A stretch of DNA of 64,000 nt. Source: Cognaticolwellia mytili. GTDB taxonomy: Bacteria; Pseudomonadota; Gammaproteobacteria; Enterobacterales; Alteromonadaceae. Positions 35,737 to 47,551 of this stretch are shown piece by piece. Within the stretch, counting starts at the first letter, position 1. Each line of letters opens with the position of its first letter. The stretch covers positions 186,001-250,000 of the forward strand of contig NZ_NBOF01000005.1 in assembly GCF_002104475.1 (NCBI RefSeq), in the 5' to 3' direction. Position numbers and translations under genes: made by a program. The notes beneath the pieces were generated by a model, which ran no database searches, was not told where the DNA came from, and was given only the letters and a program-made list of their open reading frames with translations.

Positions 35737-36677
35737 TTATTTTCCTTTGAAAAACTCTCATCATGTTCAAAACTAAACATAGTTCGCCAATCATTTTTCA
35801 TATCCACTACCTGCCAATTCTGCTCTTTAGCAAACTTTAATGTGCTTTTACCAAAATAAAGGCGAGGATCAGGGCCATATTTATATTCACGAACTTCATC
35901 AGTATGATGAATAAGTACACAAAGAGACTGCGCTGTAGTTCGAGCCCAACGCAGCATTTCAACATCACCTAAGCTATTACCAAACGCGGCAATAGGCCGT
36001 TTTGCTAACCGGCGCTCAATGCCTAATACTTTGCCCGAGCGGTATTCAAATGAAAATGGTAGAGCTTCAAGCTTTACCGCTAGTTCATCACCACGTTTTG
36101 ATAAACGAGTTTTACTGCTACTAGCAATAATGCGATTTTCAGGCACGTTATATACTTCATCAGCCCAAGGACGAATAAAGTTTGCACTGCCACCAGAGAC
36201 GATATAATTAGTAAAACCATGTTGCGCAAATAATTGTAGAACTTCTTGCATAGGTTGATAAACAAGCTCAGTATATTTGCATTTGTACCTTGGGTGCTCA
36301 GCTTCTGCTATCCATTTTGAAACGCGCGAACGATATTCATCGGTAGTTATTCCTACCCGAAAATAACCCACTAACATTTTCGTTAAACCGCCTAAGTCTT
36401 TAACACCACGAATGCTCCAATTTACCGCGCGTTTAAACTTTGAAGCATTTTCTAAGACATCAGCACCTAGCAGCTCTTTTTTATAAAAGGCCATTTGTGC
36501 AAGTAAAGGCTTTTCCACCCATAACGTACCATCATTGTCGAAAGTGGCAATGCGTTCGTCTTCTTCAACGTAGTGCGCTGAATCAGGTGTGGTAACTTTC
36601 TCTAGAAAATCAAGAATACGCTGTTTAACGCTACCTTCATGCCATGAAGGTAGCGGATCATTGTTACTATTTTTCAT
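35733..36677 (-). CDS. HAD-superfamily phosphatase (SerB-like)
   Basis: 314 residues from the ATG at 36677, 5 bases after the stop of the membrane protein gene; a TTG start 12 codons earlier is less likely. HAD motif I is 'FDNDGTLW' near residue 42 (nucleophile and acid-base Asp), motif II the Ser in 'IVSGGSANF', motif III a Lys in the later segment, and motif IV 'GNSLGDVEML' with the metal-binding Asp. The layout resembles subfamily IB (phosphoserine-phosphatase-like) hydrolases. It removes a phosphate from an unidentified small molecule. Operon: membrane protein, HAD enzyme, DUF1361. Confidence 0.82.
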   Translation of the reverse strand: MKNSNNDPLPSWHEGSVKQRILDFLEKVTTPDSAHYVEEDERIATFDNDGTLWVEKPLLAQMAFYKKELLGADVLENASKFKRAVNWSIRGVKDLGGLTKMLVGYFRVGITTDEYRSRVSKWIAEAEHPRYKCKYTELVYQPMQEVLQLFAQHGFTNYIVSGGSANFIRPWADEVYNVPENRIIASSSKTRLSKRGDELAVKLEALPFSFEYRSGKVLGIERRLAKRPIAAFGNSLGDVEMLRWARTTAQSLCVLIHHTDEVREYKYGPDPRLYFGKSTLKFAKEQNWQVVDMKNDWRTMFSFEHDESFSKENK

Positions 36678-36682
36678 AACTA

Positions 36683-37867
36683 TTATGAAGTGACAGTTTT
36701 GGTCGATTGACAATCTTCAGCATTCGGCACCGGCTTAATCAAAATATCTGAATCAAAGCCAACAAACTTACCACTCCAAATAAACACCTGCCAAACCAAT
36801 ACACCAAATGGGATATAACCAAAATAACCAAGCAACGGCATCTCAGAAAAAACATGAATAACATTGACGTAGGGAATGTCGTAAATCCAATAATTTGGAT
36901 TAGTTGCCGGTAAAAGAGCATTAGCGCTACTACCATAATTCCACATTTCCCAAAACAAGCCATTAAGTAATGATGATACGCCAATTAACACACCAGCAGT
37001 CCAGTTACCTTTTGCAATATCCGTAAATGGGTTCCAAATATTTAGTCGCATTAAAATACCTGTCATAACAGCATATGGGCCAATCCAAACCGCCCAAAAT
37101 AATTCATATGGCCAATAGACCATAGCCGCTATTAACACCGAACCAATGAAGATCATATGATTACCATTTAGCGCCATTTTAGGACCATTTTGATATCTGG
37201 CTTTCATATTTGGAAAAGTATGTAATAAGTTAAACCATTGAAATAATACCGGGGTTACCGTTGAGTATGTGATCAAAAACTCAATGGTGATTACCGTGCT
37301 AGACCACCCGACTTTATCGGCATTAGGGTAATACCAATTACCTAAAACAAAATAGTCGTAATATTCAAAATATAACCAGCCTACGATTGAAACACCGGCG
37401 GCAATTAATAATGTTAATGGCTTTTTGGAAAACAGCGATGCACCATTGTTTCGCTGATAAACAATGCCGTCTAGGAAAAAAATAAAGCCCCACCATAGCG
37501 GCGTAAAAGCCCAATGCACTAAGTCGCCAAATGGAGTTACACGAGTCCACATTAGCCACCAGAAAAAGCCCATGACAACACCACCAGTCCAAAACCACCA
37601 CGGCAGAGACTTAGTCGATCGTGGCCTAGGTTCAACTGGAGCACCTTTAAAGCCAAAGTATTTTGGCATTAAAATCAAACCTCCAATATATAACACTCCA
37701 GCAAGCATCACTAAAAAATATGGCCAACTAAAACCAGGTGCATTGGCAACAAATTGTGGTGGGAATACACCAAATTTAGGTGGTAAATGGCTTGGATAAA
37801 TAAACCAAGCCACAATAAGTGGGATAAGTAAGGTCAGTAATACTGGCCAAAGTAACTTCCATTTCAT
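36683..37867 (-). CDS. Tryptophan-rich polytopic membrane protein of unknown function
   Basis: 394 residues with about nine or ten membrane helices and unusually many Trp and Pro residues at helix ends ('GFFWWLMWTRVTPFG', 'FTPLWWGFIFF'). Near the C-terminus lies 'WEMWNYGSSANALLP' followed by 'YWIYDIPYVNVIHVF' and 'EMPLLGYFGYIPFGV', a patterned stretch that could line a site. I do not recognise the family. It is the first gene of an operon with a HAD phosphatase and a DUF1361 protein, with only 5 bases to the next start. One could imagine a lipid- or polyprenyl-phosphate enzyme, but that is inference from context only. Confidence 0.65.
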   Translation of the reverse strand: MKWKLLWPVLLTLLIPLIVAWFIYPSHLPPKFGVFPPQFVANAPGFSWPYFLVMLAGVLYIGGLILMPKYFGFKGAPVEPRPRSTKSLPWWFWTGGVVMGFFWWLMWTRVTPFGDLVHWAFTPLWWGFIFFLDGIVYQRNNGASLFSKKPLTLLIAAGVSIVGWLYFEYYDYFVLGNWYYPNADKVGWSSTVITIEFLITYSTVTPVLFQWFNLLHTFPNMKARYQNGPKMALNGNHMIFIGSVLIAAMVYWPYELFWAVWIGPYAVMTGILMRLNIWNPFTDIAKGNWTAGVLIGVSSLLNGLFWEMWNYGSSANALLPATNPNYWIYDIPYVNVIHVFSEMPLLGYFGYIPFGVLVWQVFIWSGKFVGFDSDILIKPVPNAEDCQSTKTVTS

Positions 37868-38075
37868 ACGAAAATTCTCTTGTTATTCTTGTTATGGGTA
37901 CTAACTAATAGTTAAGCTAAAATATCAAGCAGCTAGAGTAATGTAAACCTGAAAGTGTTTTATCGAAGGATTAAAAAACTTAATAAATATAATAATTTAG
38001 TAAAATTTTATTTTGGTTCAATACAAAGCATTGCCACCATGATGATCTAGTTGTTCATTAAAAACTAGATACAAA

Positions 38076-38098
38076 AAAGCTGAGATAAACTCAGCTTT
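38076..38098 (-). terminator. Intrinsic terminator of the TonB receptor gene
   Basis: AAAGCTGAG (38076-38084) pairs with CTCAGCTTT (38090-38098). On the minus strand the stem is followed by TTTTG. A second palindrome (ATCTAGTT...AACTAGAT, 38044-38069) lies just beyond. Confidence 0.75.
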
Positions 38099-38127
38099 AA
38101 TTTTTTACTTACATATCAATTCAACGG

Positions 38128-40386
38128 CTAAAATTTATAACTTGCTTCGATACCCAACTGTCTTGCTGCCGCTTTTAATTCAGTCACAGCCCCAAGTGCA
38201 GCAATTGAGTTAAACCTCAGCTCACTATATTCAGTATTAGTTAAATTCTTCCCCCATACAGTCACGGTAAATGCTGAATCAAGCTCATAACTAACATGGC
38301 CATTAATTACTACAAAACTAGTTTGTTCTGTATAGCTATTTTCTTCTTGATCAAAATAGAAGTCAGATTGGTAATCAAAATTTAATTGTGCAGTTAAATC
38401 ACGTCCCATTACTGACATATCACGAACAATAGCGCCGCTCAAATTCCATTCGGAGGCAAAAGGTAATCGATTGTCTTCAACTACGATGCCATTCTGATTA
38501 AATTCACCCATATTGGCTTCAGGTAGGTAACCAACATTTAAACGCAACTCCCAATCATGGCTTGGCACGAATACCAACTCAGATTCAAAACCGTATATGG
38601 TTGAGTCTCCAGCATTTTTTAAGACATGATCAACAGCAATACCTTGAGTCTGATTAACAAAGACCTGTTGTTCATGATAGTCATAATAAAATGCTGCTAA
38701 ATGTATGCGCATATCCTGCTGCATAAACTGTAAATAAGCACCAACTTCATAAGCATCGAGCTTTTCAGGAGCATATTCAGACGCTATAGCTTGCGCTTTA
38801 CTGGTAGAATAACCTGCGTTATAACCACCACTTTTGTAACCCCGAGAATAGCTATAATACACTGAAGAGTAGTCGCTTAACTTTTGATTTAATGATAACT
38901 TTCCAGAGAATTCATCATCTTCAACTTGTCCCTTTTCGTTCCATTTGTCAACTTCAAGACCAAAAGCTACCGTATCTTTATCAGCATTAGCATGATACTT
39001 AGTTGTTTCATCGGTGTAGCGTATACCTGCAGTAAGCGTGAACACATCGTTAAGCTTATGGTCAACTTGTGAGTAGAGAGCAAACGAATTATTTTTTAAT
39101 TGATTATCATAGAAATATTGAGCAGCAACAGATTCAAATCCAGGAACCGGACGAAAGTCACGAAAAAGATCAAAACCATTATTTTGCTGAATATCTTCAT
39201 TAACATAAAACACACCACTGACCCAATGGCTATTACCTAAATCAACTGCCACACTCAATTCTTGGCTGAAGATAGTATTATTAGTGCCCATAAAGCCTTC
39301 AACTAAATTACCCGGGCCATCAGAATCCCAAGAGTGAAAACGTTCTAATGAGCGATAACCGCTAATTGATGTTAACAAGATATCATTATTAAATTGCCAT
39401 TCAAACTTAACACTAGCCCCCCAACTATCGGTGTCATGCTCTCTGTCAGCAGTATCTGCATTAACAGCCCAAAAGTCATTGCCACCAACTTGATTACCAA
39501 AGTTATCTTCACATAAACTTGACCCGGCTTGTGATGGTGTACATAACCCATCACTATCAACCTGATTAATACCGAGACTAGCGATGGGTTTAGGTCTCCC
39601 TGACCAACTTTCTGAGTGCAACTTGCTAGTAATCATTAAGTTATCAAACTCAGATTTAACTATTAAACGTAAGTTCGTTTGCTTTAAGCCTCCATTAGGT
39701 TGACCAAGCATTTGATTATTTGTCGAAAAGTCATAATCTTGATGGCTAATGGCAAAGCGCATTGCCGTATTATCACTAAGTGGAACATTTACCGCACTTT
39801 CTAACGACAGCGTGTCATACTCAGCAACACTGGCATTGATATAGCCGCCAAACTCCTGTTCAGGCTGTTTTGAGCGTAATAAAATCGCACCACCTGTAGT
39901 GTTACGGCCGAATAATGTACCTTGAGGCCCACGTAAAACTTCAACATGCTCTAAATCAAATAGGTTTACAGATAAATTATTGGCGCTACCGCTAACAATA
40001 CCGTCAGAATAGACAGCAATAGGTGAAATAGTAGAAGTGTTGTAGTCAATCATGCCAACACCACGAATGTTAAACGCTGGTGGTGTACCTTCACCGGCAT
40101 TATTAGTAATTTTTAAGTTAGGCACTAAAGCTGAAAGTTGCGTTGTATCTTTTAATTGTTGACGATCAATAGCCTCACCATCAATAACAGAAACTGCAAC
40201 GGCAACATCATTAATTTTTTGTTTACGCTTTTGCGCATAAACTTCAATAACCTCTATATTCTCATCATTATCCAAAGACTTAATATTTCGAGTATTATCG
40301 GCAGGTATTTCCGCTAAGACAGAAAATGGTAACAGCGTAAACCCTGTAACAATTATCGCTACGAAAAGAAGATTTGACCTAAACAT
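38128..40386 (-). CDS. TonB-dependent outer-membrane receptor
   Basis: 752 residues. Signal peptide of about 25 residues ('FSVLA' end), a probable TonB box ('NIEVIEVYAQKR'), the plug domain (about 60-170) with 'PAFNIRGVGM' and 'VEVLRGPQGTLFGRNTTGGAI', then a 22-strand barrel ending in the outer-membrane signal 'IEASYKF' with terminal Phe. Length is normal for the family. It imports a ligand (iron-siderophore, vitamin or carbohydrate) using the proton-motive force. No dedicated transporter or regulator is adjacent, so the ligand is unknown. Divergent from the hybrid kinase gene. Confidence 0.93.
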   Translation of the reverse strand: MFRSNLLFVAIIVTGFTLLPFSVLAEIPADNTRNIKSLDNDENIEVIEVYAQKRKQKINDVAVAVSVIDGEAIDRQQLKDTTQLSALVPNLKITNNAGEGTPPAFNIRGVGMIDYNTSTISPIAVYSDGIVSGSANNLSVNLFDLEHVEVLRGPQGTLFGRNTTGGAILLRSKQPEQEFGGYINASVAEYDTLSLESAVNVPLSDNTAMRFAISHQDYDFSTNNQMLGQPNGGLKQTNLRLIVKSEFDNLMITSKLHSESWSGRPKPIASLGINQVDSDGLCTPSQAGSSLCEDNFGNQVGGNDFWAVNADTADREHDTDSWGASVKFEWQFNNDILLTSISGYRSLERFHSWDSDGPGNLVEGFMGTNNTIFSQELSVAVDLGNSHWVSGVFYVNEDIQQNNGFDLFRDFRPVPGFESVAAQYFYDNQLKNNSFALYSQVDHKLNDVFTLTAGIRYTDETTKYHANADKDTVAFGLEVDKWNEKGQVEDDEFSGKLSLNQKLSDYSSVYYSYSRGYKSGGYNAGYSTSKAQAIASEYAPEKLDAYEVGAYLQFMQQDMRIHLAAFYYDYHEQQVFVNQTQGIAVDHVLKNAGDSTIYGFESELVFVPSHDWELRLNVGYLPEANMGEFNQNGIVVEDNRLPFASEWNLSGAIVRDMSVMGRDLTAQLNFDYQSDFYFDQEENSYTEQTSFVVINGHVSYELDSAFTVTVWGKNLTNTEYSELRFNSIAALGAVTELKAAARQLGIEASYKF

Positions 40387-40820
40387 TTATTTCCCTTCAA
40401 AAACTTATTTTTAACCATAGCTACTATGGCTTAAATATATCTATTTTTTGCTCGCTTTACACCAAAAGTGCATGACGATGACATAGCTATCGCTAAGTGG
40501 TCCCTGAAGTTATATTCAAATCCTATTTGAGAGCGAAAAAACTAAATTATGCAGACATTATCTAAACAAAATGTAGCAATAGCAACTATTGTAGCAATTC
40601 GGCTGCGCTTTAGCTAAAAATGCTATCATTGAAGTCCTTGTTTATGAATATCCTTACTATTTCATCTGTACATTATTGTCAGTGGTGCTAAGCTAACCAA
40701 GCAAATATAAGCTTAATATTTAGTTAATAATTAAGTACTAAGCTCATTACTTTTGATTAGTTTTTTCGAAATTCGAGCTACTTTATCGGGTTTAGATTCA
40801 GCGGGGTTGATGTTATATAA
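40387..40820. other. Divergent intergenic region with a short direct repeat
   Basis: 434 AT-rich bases between a TonB receptor and the giant kinase gene. GTAGCAAT occurs twice, at about 40573 and 40592. No gene, RNA or clear Fur-type box is visible. Confidence 0.4.
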
Positions 40821-43800
40821 ATGGTAAATTTTCACGGATATACGTTAGTTAAGGGGCAACAAGAAATATCAAGCTCTACACAGTTATTTGTTGTCAAAAA
40901 TACGCAAAACCATCACTTCCTCATGAAGCGAATAAAGAAAAAAAGCAATAATAGTCAATCAACTAGTCGATTTAAAAAATTTTTGGAACTACAGGGTAAC
41001 TTAGCTTTAAAACAAGTCATTGCTGCAGAAGAGTTATTTGATGAGCAACAATTTAGTTATGCATTATTTCCATATTCTACGAAAACAAAGTCTCTTGCGG
41101 AACTTGCTCAACAAGCACTTTCTTTAACCAACAAACTACAAATATCACTCAGTATCTGTCAATTGTATGCTGAATTGCACCAGCTCGGCTTTATCGTCAA
41201 TAATATTTCTCCTGACAATATTTACATTGATGAAAATTTTCAAGCAGTAATTTATGACTTAAGTTTTGCCACTAAAATATCAGCACTATATAAACGAGCA
41301 TCAAATATTGGTGTTGATCGACAGTATCTATCTACGCTTTCGCCAGAGGCTAGCGGCCGAATGAATCATGCAGTTGAAGTTTATTCTGATTTCTATTCTA
41401 TCGGTGCAAGTTTATACCAACTATTTAGCGGTCAATTTCCATTTTTATATCAAGATGATATTGAACTCGTTCATGCTCATATTGCTAAAAAGCCAAAGCT
41501 AGCAACTGAGTACAATGCTGAGCTACCACAGCAAATAGCAAAAATATTAGCACGATTATTAGCAAAAGATCCGAACCAGCGTTATCAAACAGCCTTAGGT
41601 CTCAAAGAAGATTTTAATCGTTGCGCTCAAGAATATGAGGAACAAGAAAGTATAAGTTTATTCCCATTAGGAGAAAGAGATTTTAGCAATAAGCTCGTAT
41701 TCTCGTCGGCCTTATATGGTCGAGAAAAAGAACAAAAAACACTACTCGATGCTTATAGCCAAGTGGTTGCAAAAAAAAATACCCAAGTCAGCATTATAAG
41801 TGGTTACTCGGGCATCGGAAAATCACGATTAGTTAAGGAAATTCAACGACCAATTATCGAGAAACAAGGTTATTGTGTATCCGGTAAATACGAACAATAT
41901 AAAAAACCTAGCGCTTACTTTTCTTTAGCTCAAGCTTTCACTGAACTTGTTGAGCAGCTGCTTGGTGAAAGTGCTGAAAGCCTCGATAGATGGCGCTGTG
42001 TTTTTCAAAACGCACTACAAAACAACGGGCAATTATTGATAGAGTTAGTACCTGAGTTTTCCTTGATTATAGGATTGCAGCCTGCTTTGGTAGAGTTGCC
42101 TCCTGAAGAAGCACGAAGTCGCTTTCATAATACCGTTAGCCAATTTATTGCAGCATTAGGACAACAAAATAAAGTAACTTCAATTTTTATTGATGATATG
42201 CAATGGGCCGATATTGCTACAGTGCAATTGCTAGAACATATTATCAAAAATGATAATAACCATAACTTGCTACTTATTTTGGCTTATCGCGACAATGAGA
42301 TCAGTACCGTACATCCACTAAATCAATTATTATTAGATATCGAGTTTGCCCCTGCATTTCACAGCCACATTAATTTATTGCCTTTAGATACTAAGGCAAT
42401 CAGTCAGTTTATTGCTAGCTCGTTAGCTTTAGAGCTCAATGAAATTCAATCTTTAGTTGATATTATTATTGCCAAAACAGCAGGTAATCCTTTCTTTATT
42501 AAAGAATTTATAAAGTCCCTGACTGAGCAAGGTATATTAGCAAAAAATAACCAGAACCAATGGCAATGGGATAGACAGTTATCTCATACAATCGCTGCAA
42601 CAGATAATGTCATTGAACTGATGGCATTGCGTTTAACCCATGTATCAAAAGTAGGGCAAAGTATCTTACACCACGCGGCTTGCATCGGCAGCCTAATTCC
42701 CGTGAATTTATTATCTCACGTACTCGACATTACTCTTAAGGACATTGAGCGGGAATTACGACCATTAATTACTGATGGTCTATTAATAGCCTATTCACAC
42801 AATCAAGAAGTAGAGGCTTTAGAACAAATTAAATTTTCGCATGACAAAATTCAGCAAGCGGCATATCTGCTAACAAATCCGGTTCCAAAGTCACTGATTC
42901 ATTACAAAGTTGCACAGTATTACTTACTATCCAGCAGTGAAAATAATTCCAAACAGCAAGCTAACGAAGATAGAATATTTGACTTTATTGAGCATTTGAA
43001 CTTAGCGGCATCACTATACCTGGAGCAAGACAAGCAAACATTGCTCGCCTACTTTAATAAAATCGCAGGCCAAAAAGCTTTGGAGGCAAATGACTATAAC
43101 AGTGCGCTATATTACTTTGAACAAGCTGAAAATTATTTGATCAACCAACATTGGCAATCAGAATACCAACTGTGTTTTGAACTTGCTTTAGGCAAAGCTA
43201 AAGTACTGTATTTTACTCAAGACTATAATCAAGGAAATTTACACTTTCAGCGTAGTAATGCGCTATTAACACAGGTCATTGATCAAGCACAATTCGCAAA
43301 AATTCAGGTGTTGTCTTTAATCGCACAAAATAAAATGCAACAAGCATTTGATCTGGGTATTTCAATTATTCAAACTATTGGTATTTCCTTACCAGAAGCC
43401 CCTGAAGTCTTTAATTACTTAGCCATAGAGCAATATTATCAAATAGACAATATTGCTGAGTTAATCAATTTGTCGCCTATGACCAATGAAAGTCAGTTAT
43501 TGGCGTTAGATACACTCAATGCAATTCAAACACCGGCCTATTTACTAAGCCCAATGGAATACATGCGAATTGCTTATACTTCACTCGAGCTCTGCTTAAC
43601 AGCAGGCCTTTCTCCTTTAAGCGCAAAAGTATTTGTTACCCATGGCTTACTACTATGTGGCGCATTTAGTCGCTTTAAAGAAGGCTTAGCATTTGCTGCA
43701 TTAGCTAGAAAGGTCAACCAGCAATATCCTTCGGAGTCGATACATGTTGAAATTGAATTTACTCGTAATGCTTCCATTGTTCATTGGACATCATCACTAA

Positions 43801-46800
43801 AAGAAACGTTGAAGCCATTAGAAACGAATTTCTATCATGGTATCGAATGTGGCAGTATCGAATATGCTTTTCATTCAGCATTATTTCAAAGTATGTATAG
43901 TTTATTCAGTGGCGAAGATTTAACACAATGCCAAACTAATTTCGCACGCCACATGACAGTAATGAAAAATAAAAAACAAAATTTTCAACTTGTTATGATG
44001 CAAGTTTGGCAACAACTAATCACTAAACTACAGCAAGAAGATAGCAATATTGATGATTTGCAAGGCAAGCACTTCGATGAAGCAGCACAACTTAAGATTC
44101 TCAACGATACCCAAAATCTAACGACATTATTTACCTATCATCTTGCTCGCATGATTCAAGCATTTTTATTCAATGATAATGCTCAGGCCTATGAGCAAAT
44201 GCAACTAGCTCAGCAATACCAAAGTTCAGTGGTTTCTTTGTATCACTTTGGCGAATTTCAATTTTACGCTAGCTTGATTAGTGCTCAATACCTACGAAAT
44301 CAAGCTTTAGATCTAAACGATGACGCTTTTCAAGAACAGGTCGAAAGTTTACGAAGTAGCTTAACATTACTTGAACAATGGGCAGCAAGTGCCCCGGAAA
44401 ATTATGCCCACAAAGTTTATTTAGTAAAAGCAGAGTTACAATCATTATTAAAAGAAAACGCGGCATGGAAAAGTTATGATCAAGCCATTACATCAGCCAA
44501 AAAGTATAGGATTAATAACATACTCGCAATAGCCAATGAGCTAGCAGGTAACTATTGGCTAACAGCTAATAAAAAATCAATGGCAGCAGAGTACTTTCAA
44601 AACGCTTATAGTTGTTATCAAATTTGGGGAGCAACCCACAAAGCTGCACAATTAAATAAATTACACGCGACATTACTAAAAAGCAAGCATAGTAACAGCG
44701 ACAATTTACCTAGCTACCAACATGAAAAAAATTCCCAAGTACTTGATCTCGCATCAGTATTAAAAGCCTCTGAGACCTTAAGTGGCGAAGCCGACCTAAC
44801 AGCTTTTTTACATCGTATGATGGTGATTATTATTGAAAATGCTGGCGCGCAAAGTGGTGCATTATTACTACAAAATAACGGTATTTTAAATGTCGAAATA
44901 GCGCTTTCAAGTAATGGTGTCGTCAACCAAAGTCAACAATTACCTTATGCCATCATCAATCTTGTTTCTAGAACTTTAAAAGCGCAGGTAATTGGTAAGA
45001 TTAGTGAACAAGAACAATTTTTATCGGACCCATATTTTGACGATCATCGCCCTAAATCTATTATCTGTATCCCCAGTATCGTCAAAGGTAATTTACAGGG
45101 TATTATTTATCTCGAGCATTACGATATTGAGGGAGCCTTTAGTGATAATCGCATTAATGTCTTACAATTATTAGCAGACCAAACCGCTATCTCTTTCGAT
45201 AATGCGAAATTATACCAGCAAGTATTAAGTTATAGCCGCAACTTAGAAAGTCAGATTCATGAGCGTACCAAAGAACTCGCAGCGGAAAAAATAAAAGCTG
45301 AACAGGCAAGCCAAGCAAAATCAAATTTCTTGGCCAATATGAGCCATGAAATACGAACACCAATGAATGCTGTAATTGGCTTAAGTCAGTTAGCCTTACG
45401 TACTAACTTATCAGCAAATCAGCAGGATTACTTGGAAAAAATACAAGATTCCTCTAAATCATTACTTGGCCTGATTAACGATATTTTAGATTTTTCCAAA
45501 ATCGAAGCACAAAAATTAACCTTAGAAAGTATTCGTTTTTCATTACAAGAAATTCTGCAGCGCGTGGTCAATGTTTGTACCTTTAAAGTGCATGAGAAAG
45601 GGCTAGAATTTGTTATCGATGTCGCCCCTGATGTACCCAAGTATCTCTTGGGCGATCCATTACGACTGCAACAAGTGATCATAAACTTAGCTAACAATGC
45701 GGTTAAATTCACTCAGTCTGGCGCTATTCACATCAGTGTGACTATGCAAGCAACGAATAGCCGAACCAGTACACTAAAATTCTCCGTGCACGATACTGGA
45801 ATAGGCATGAGTCAAGAGCAACAATATGTTTTGTTTCAATCATTTACCCAGGCTGATGCTTCTGTTACTCGTAAATATGGCGGTACTGGCCTTGGCCTTG
45901 CTATCAGTAAGCAATTAACTGAGCTTATGGGCGGAGAAATCTCGGTTATTAGTGAACTGAATATCGGCTCAACTTTTAGCTTCACTGCTATTTTTGAACA
46001 CACCGAACAAGAAGTTGAAATTGTTCAAACCGTTGATCGCCAAATGTTAACTAATTTAAAAGTGTTAGTGGCTGACGATATTGCCATTGCCAGAAAAGTG
46101 TTAATTGAAGCATTAGCTCATATTGAAATAGCTGCTGATGGTGTTGAAAATGGTGAGCAAGCATTAAATGCGGTATTATCAGCTGAAAAAAAAGGTGCTC
46201 CTTATGATTTGATCCTGATGGATTGGAAAATGCCAGAGATGGACGGCATTGAGGCGGCAAAACTAATTCAAGCACAAGCTAGAGGCAAACACCCACATAT
46301 TTTAATGGTCTCTGCTTACGACAAAGATGAAGCAAGGGAATTAGCAAAATTTTCTGGCATCGATGAATTCCTTGAAAAACCGATCAATCAATCTGTCTTA
46401 GTTGATGCCATAATCGAATTATTGAGTAAGGAACACGTAGCCATTACCGTTAAAAATACACAACCACATGTAGAAACACCAAATTTAAGCGCTTATAAAG
46501 TACTATTGGTTGAAGACAACATGATTAATCAGCAAGTAGCAAAAGAATTTCTCTCTGATACTCATATCACGGTTGAGTGTGCCGAAAACGGCCTTATTGC
46601 GCTGGAAAAAATTGCCACTCAAAACTTTGATTTAGTATTAATGGATATACAAATGCCAGAAATGGATGGCCTGACTGCAGCAAAAGAGATCCGCCAAACG
46701 TTAAAATTACACGACTTACCTATTATCGCTATGACGGCACATGCCATGGAAGGAGACATTGAAAAAAGCATCATTGCGGGTATGGATCACCACTTAACTA

Positions 46801-47519
46801 AGCCCATTGAACCAGAACTATTATATCGAACTTTAAATCAATACTTAGTTAAGCCGAATAACAACACGGTTAATGAAATTGAACCTTCAAGTCAAAAAAA
46901 TGAAACCAAAGCTATACTGGCAAAATTACGTCAGCAAACTATTTTATCTGTTGATGAAGCAATTAAAAAAATTCAAGGTAAAGAAACACTCTATGCGGAA
47001 TTAATTTTTGATTTTTGGGCAAAATATCAATCACTTTCAAAAGAAATGAATGATTTTTATCAGGCGGGGGAAAATGAAAATCTTTATCGTTCGGCTCACT
47101 CATTAAAATCAACCGCACAATACATCGGTGCCTACGAACTCGCTGCATCGGCAGCAGCCTTAGAGAATGAATTACACCACGCAGGACACCATGTACAATT
47201 AAAACTCAATGAAGTTATCACCCATTTAGACTTTATTTTGGCGCAGTTAAATCGCCTTTACCGACATGCTGATAATGCCAAAATTGATCAGCACTTTAAT
47301 CATATCAAAGCAGAAAAAATAATAGAAAAATTAAAGCCTTGCTTAATTTCAGCTAATATCCAAGCAGAAGATATCGTTAAAGATTTAATGACCGTAGGGC
47401 ATGAAACACCTTATCATCAACAAATAGTTAATATCCAAAAATTAGTGAATGACTTTGACTTTGATGACGCTTTGACGGCATTATCAATGTTAGAACAAGA
47501 GATAGTCAACGCGAATTAG
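40821..47519 (+). CDS. Giant hybrid sensor: pseudokinase-AAA-GAF-histidine kinase-receiver-receiver-Hpt
   Basis: 2232 residues. Residues 1-275 have a Ser/Thr-kinase fold, but the HRD catalytic loop reads V126-N127-N128 ('[10 protein letters not shown]') and no glycine loop is seen, while D146 in the DLS (DFG) site and '[10 protein letters not shown]' remain. Then come an AAA ATPase (Walker A GYSGIGKS, 328-335; Walker B 'FIDDMQW'), a long helical repeat region (about 650-1270), a GAF domain (about 1310-1465), HisKA with His1509 ('MSHEIRTP'), HATPase, receivers with Asp1801 and Asp1942, and an Hpt with His2093. This is the known trifunctional kinase/ATPase/histidine-kinase family. The likely output is the diguanylate cyclase 32 bp downstream. 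Confidence 0.93.
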   Translation: MVNFHGYTLVKGQQEISSSTQLFVVKNTQNHHFLMKRIKKKSNNSQSTSRFKKFLELQGNLALKQVIAAEELFDEQQFSYALFPYSTKTKSLAELAQQALSLTNKLQISLSICQLYAELHQLGFIVNNISPDNIYIDENFQAVIYDLSFATKISALYKRASNIGVDRQYLSTLSPEASGRMNHAVEVYSDFYSIGASLYQLFSGQFPFLYQDDIELVHAHIAKKPKLATEYNAELPQQIAKILARLLAKDPNQRYQTALGLKEDFNRCAQEYEEQESISLFPLGERDFSNKLVFSSALYGREKEQKTLLDAYSQVVAKKNTQVSIISGYSGIGKSRLVKEIQRPIIEKQGYCVSGKYEQYKKPSAYFSLAQAFTELVEQLLGESAESLDRWRCVFQNALQNNGQLLIELVPEFSLIIGLQPALVELPPEEARSRFHNTVSQFIAALGQQNKVTSIFIDDMQWADIATVQLLEHIIKNDNNHNLLLILAYRDNEISTVHPLNQLLLDIEFAPAFHSHINLLPLDTKAISQFIASSLALELNEIQSLVDIIIAKTAGNPFFIKEFIKSLTEQGILAKNNQNQWQWDRQLSHTIAATDNVIELMALRLTHVSKVGQSILHHAACIGSLIPVNLLSHVLDITLKDIERELRPLITDGLLIAYSHNQEVEALEQIKFSHDKIQQAAYLLTNPVPKSLIHYKVAQYYLLSSSENNSKQQANEDRIFDFIEHLNLAASLYLEQDKQTLLAYFNKIAGQKALEANDYNSALYYFEQAENYLINQHWQSEYQLCFELALGKAKVLYFTQDYNQGNLHFQRSNALLTQVIDQAQFAKIQVLSLIAQNKMQQAFDLGISIIQTIGISLPEAPEVFNYLAIEQYYQIDNIAELINLSPMTNESQLLALDTLNAIQTPAYLLSPMEYMRIAYTSLELCLTAGLSPLSAKVFVTHGLLLCGAFSRFKEGLAFAALARKVNQQYPSESIHVEIEFTRNASIVHWTSSLKETLKPLETNFYHGIECGSIEYAFHSALFQSMYSLFSGEDLTQCQTNFARHMTVMKNKKQNFQLVMMQVWQQLITKLQQEDSNIDDLQGKHFDEAAQLKILNDTQNLTTLFTYHLARMIQAFLFNDNAQAYEQMQLAQQYQSSVVSLYHFGEFQFYASLISAQYLRNQALDLNDDAFQEQVESLRSSLTLLEQWAASAPENYAHKVYLVKAELQSLLKENAAWKSYDQAITSAKKYRINNILAIANELAGNYWLTANKKSMAAEYFQNAYSCYQIWGATHKAAQLNKLHATLLKSKHSNSDNLPSYQHEKNSQVLDLASVLKASETLSGEADLTAFLHRMMVIIIENAGAQSGALLLQNNGILNVEIALSSNGVVNQSQQLPYAIINLVSRTLKAQVIGKISEQEQFLSDPYFDDHRPKSIICIPSIVKGNLQGIIYLEHYDIEGAFSDNRINVLQLLADQTAISFDNAKLYQQVLSYSRNLESQIHERTKELAAEKIKAEQASQAKSNFLANMSHEIRTPMNAVIGLSQLALRTNLSANQQDYLEKIQDSSKSLLGLINDILDFSKIEAQKLTLESIRFSLQEILQRVVNVCTFKVHEKGLEFVIDVAPDVPKYLLGDPLRLQQVIINLANNAVKFTQSGAIHISVTMQATNSRTSTLKFSVHDTGIGMSQEQQYVLFQSFTQADASVTRKYGGTGLGLAISKQLTELMGGEISVISELNIGSTFSFTAIFEHTEQEVEIVQTVDRQMLTNLKVLVADDIAIARKVLIEALAHIEIAADGVENGEQALNAVLSAEKKGAPYDLILMDWKMPEMDGIEAAKLIQAQARGKHPHILMVSAYDKDEARELAKFSGIDEFLEKPINQSVLVDAIIELLSKEHVAITVKNTQPHVETPNLSAYKVLLVEDNMINQQVAKEFLSDTHITVECAENGLIALEKIATQNFDLVLMDIQMPEMDGLTAAKEIRQTLKLHDLPIIAMTAHAMEGDIEKSIIAGMDHHLTKPIEPELLYRTLNQYLVKPNNNTVNEIEPSSQKNETKAILAKLRQQTILSVDEAIKKIQGKETLYAELIFDFWAKYQSLSKEMNDFYQAGENENLYRSAHSLKSTAQYIGAYELAASAAALENELHHAGHHVQLKLNEVITHLDFILAQLNRLYRHADNAKIDQHFNHIKAEKIIEKLKPCLISANIQAEDIVKDLMTVGHETPYHQQIVNIQKLVNDFDFDDALTALSMLEQEIVNAN

Positions 47520-47551
47520 TCGTTAACATCGTGGCTATGGGGGTAGTATAA

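Noticed and set aside
44992-45174. Small plus-strand open frame inside the GAF region of the giant kinase
   Set aside because: A shadow of the main frame with no family match or initiation signal.
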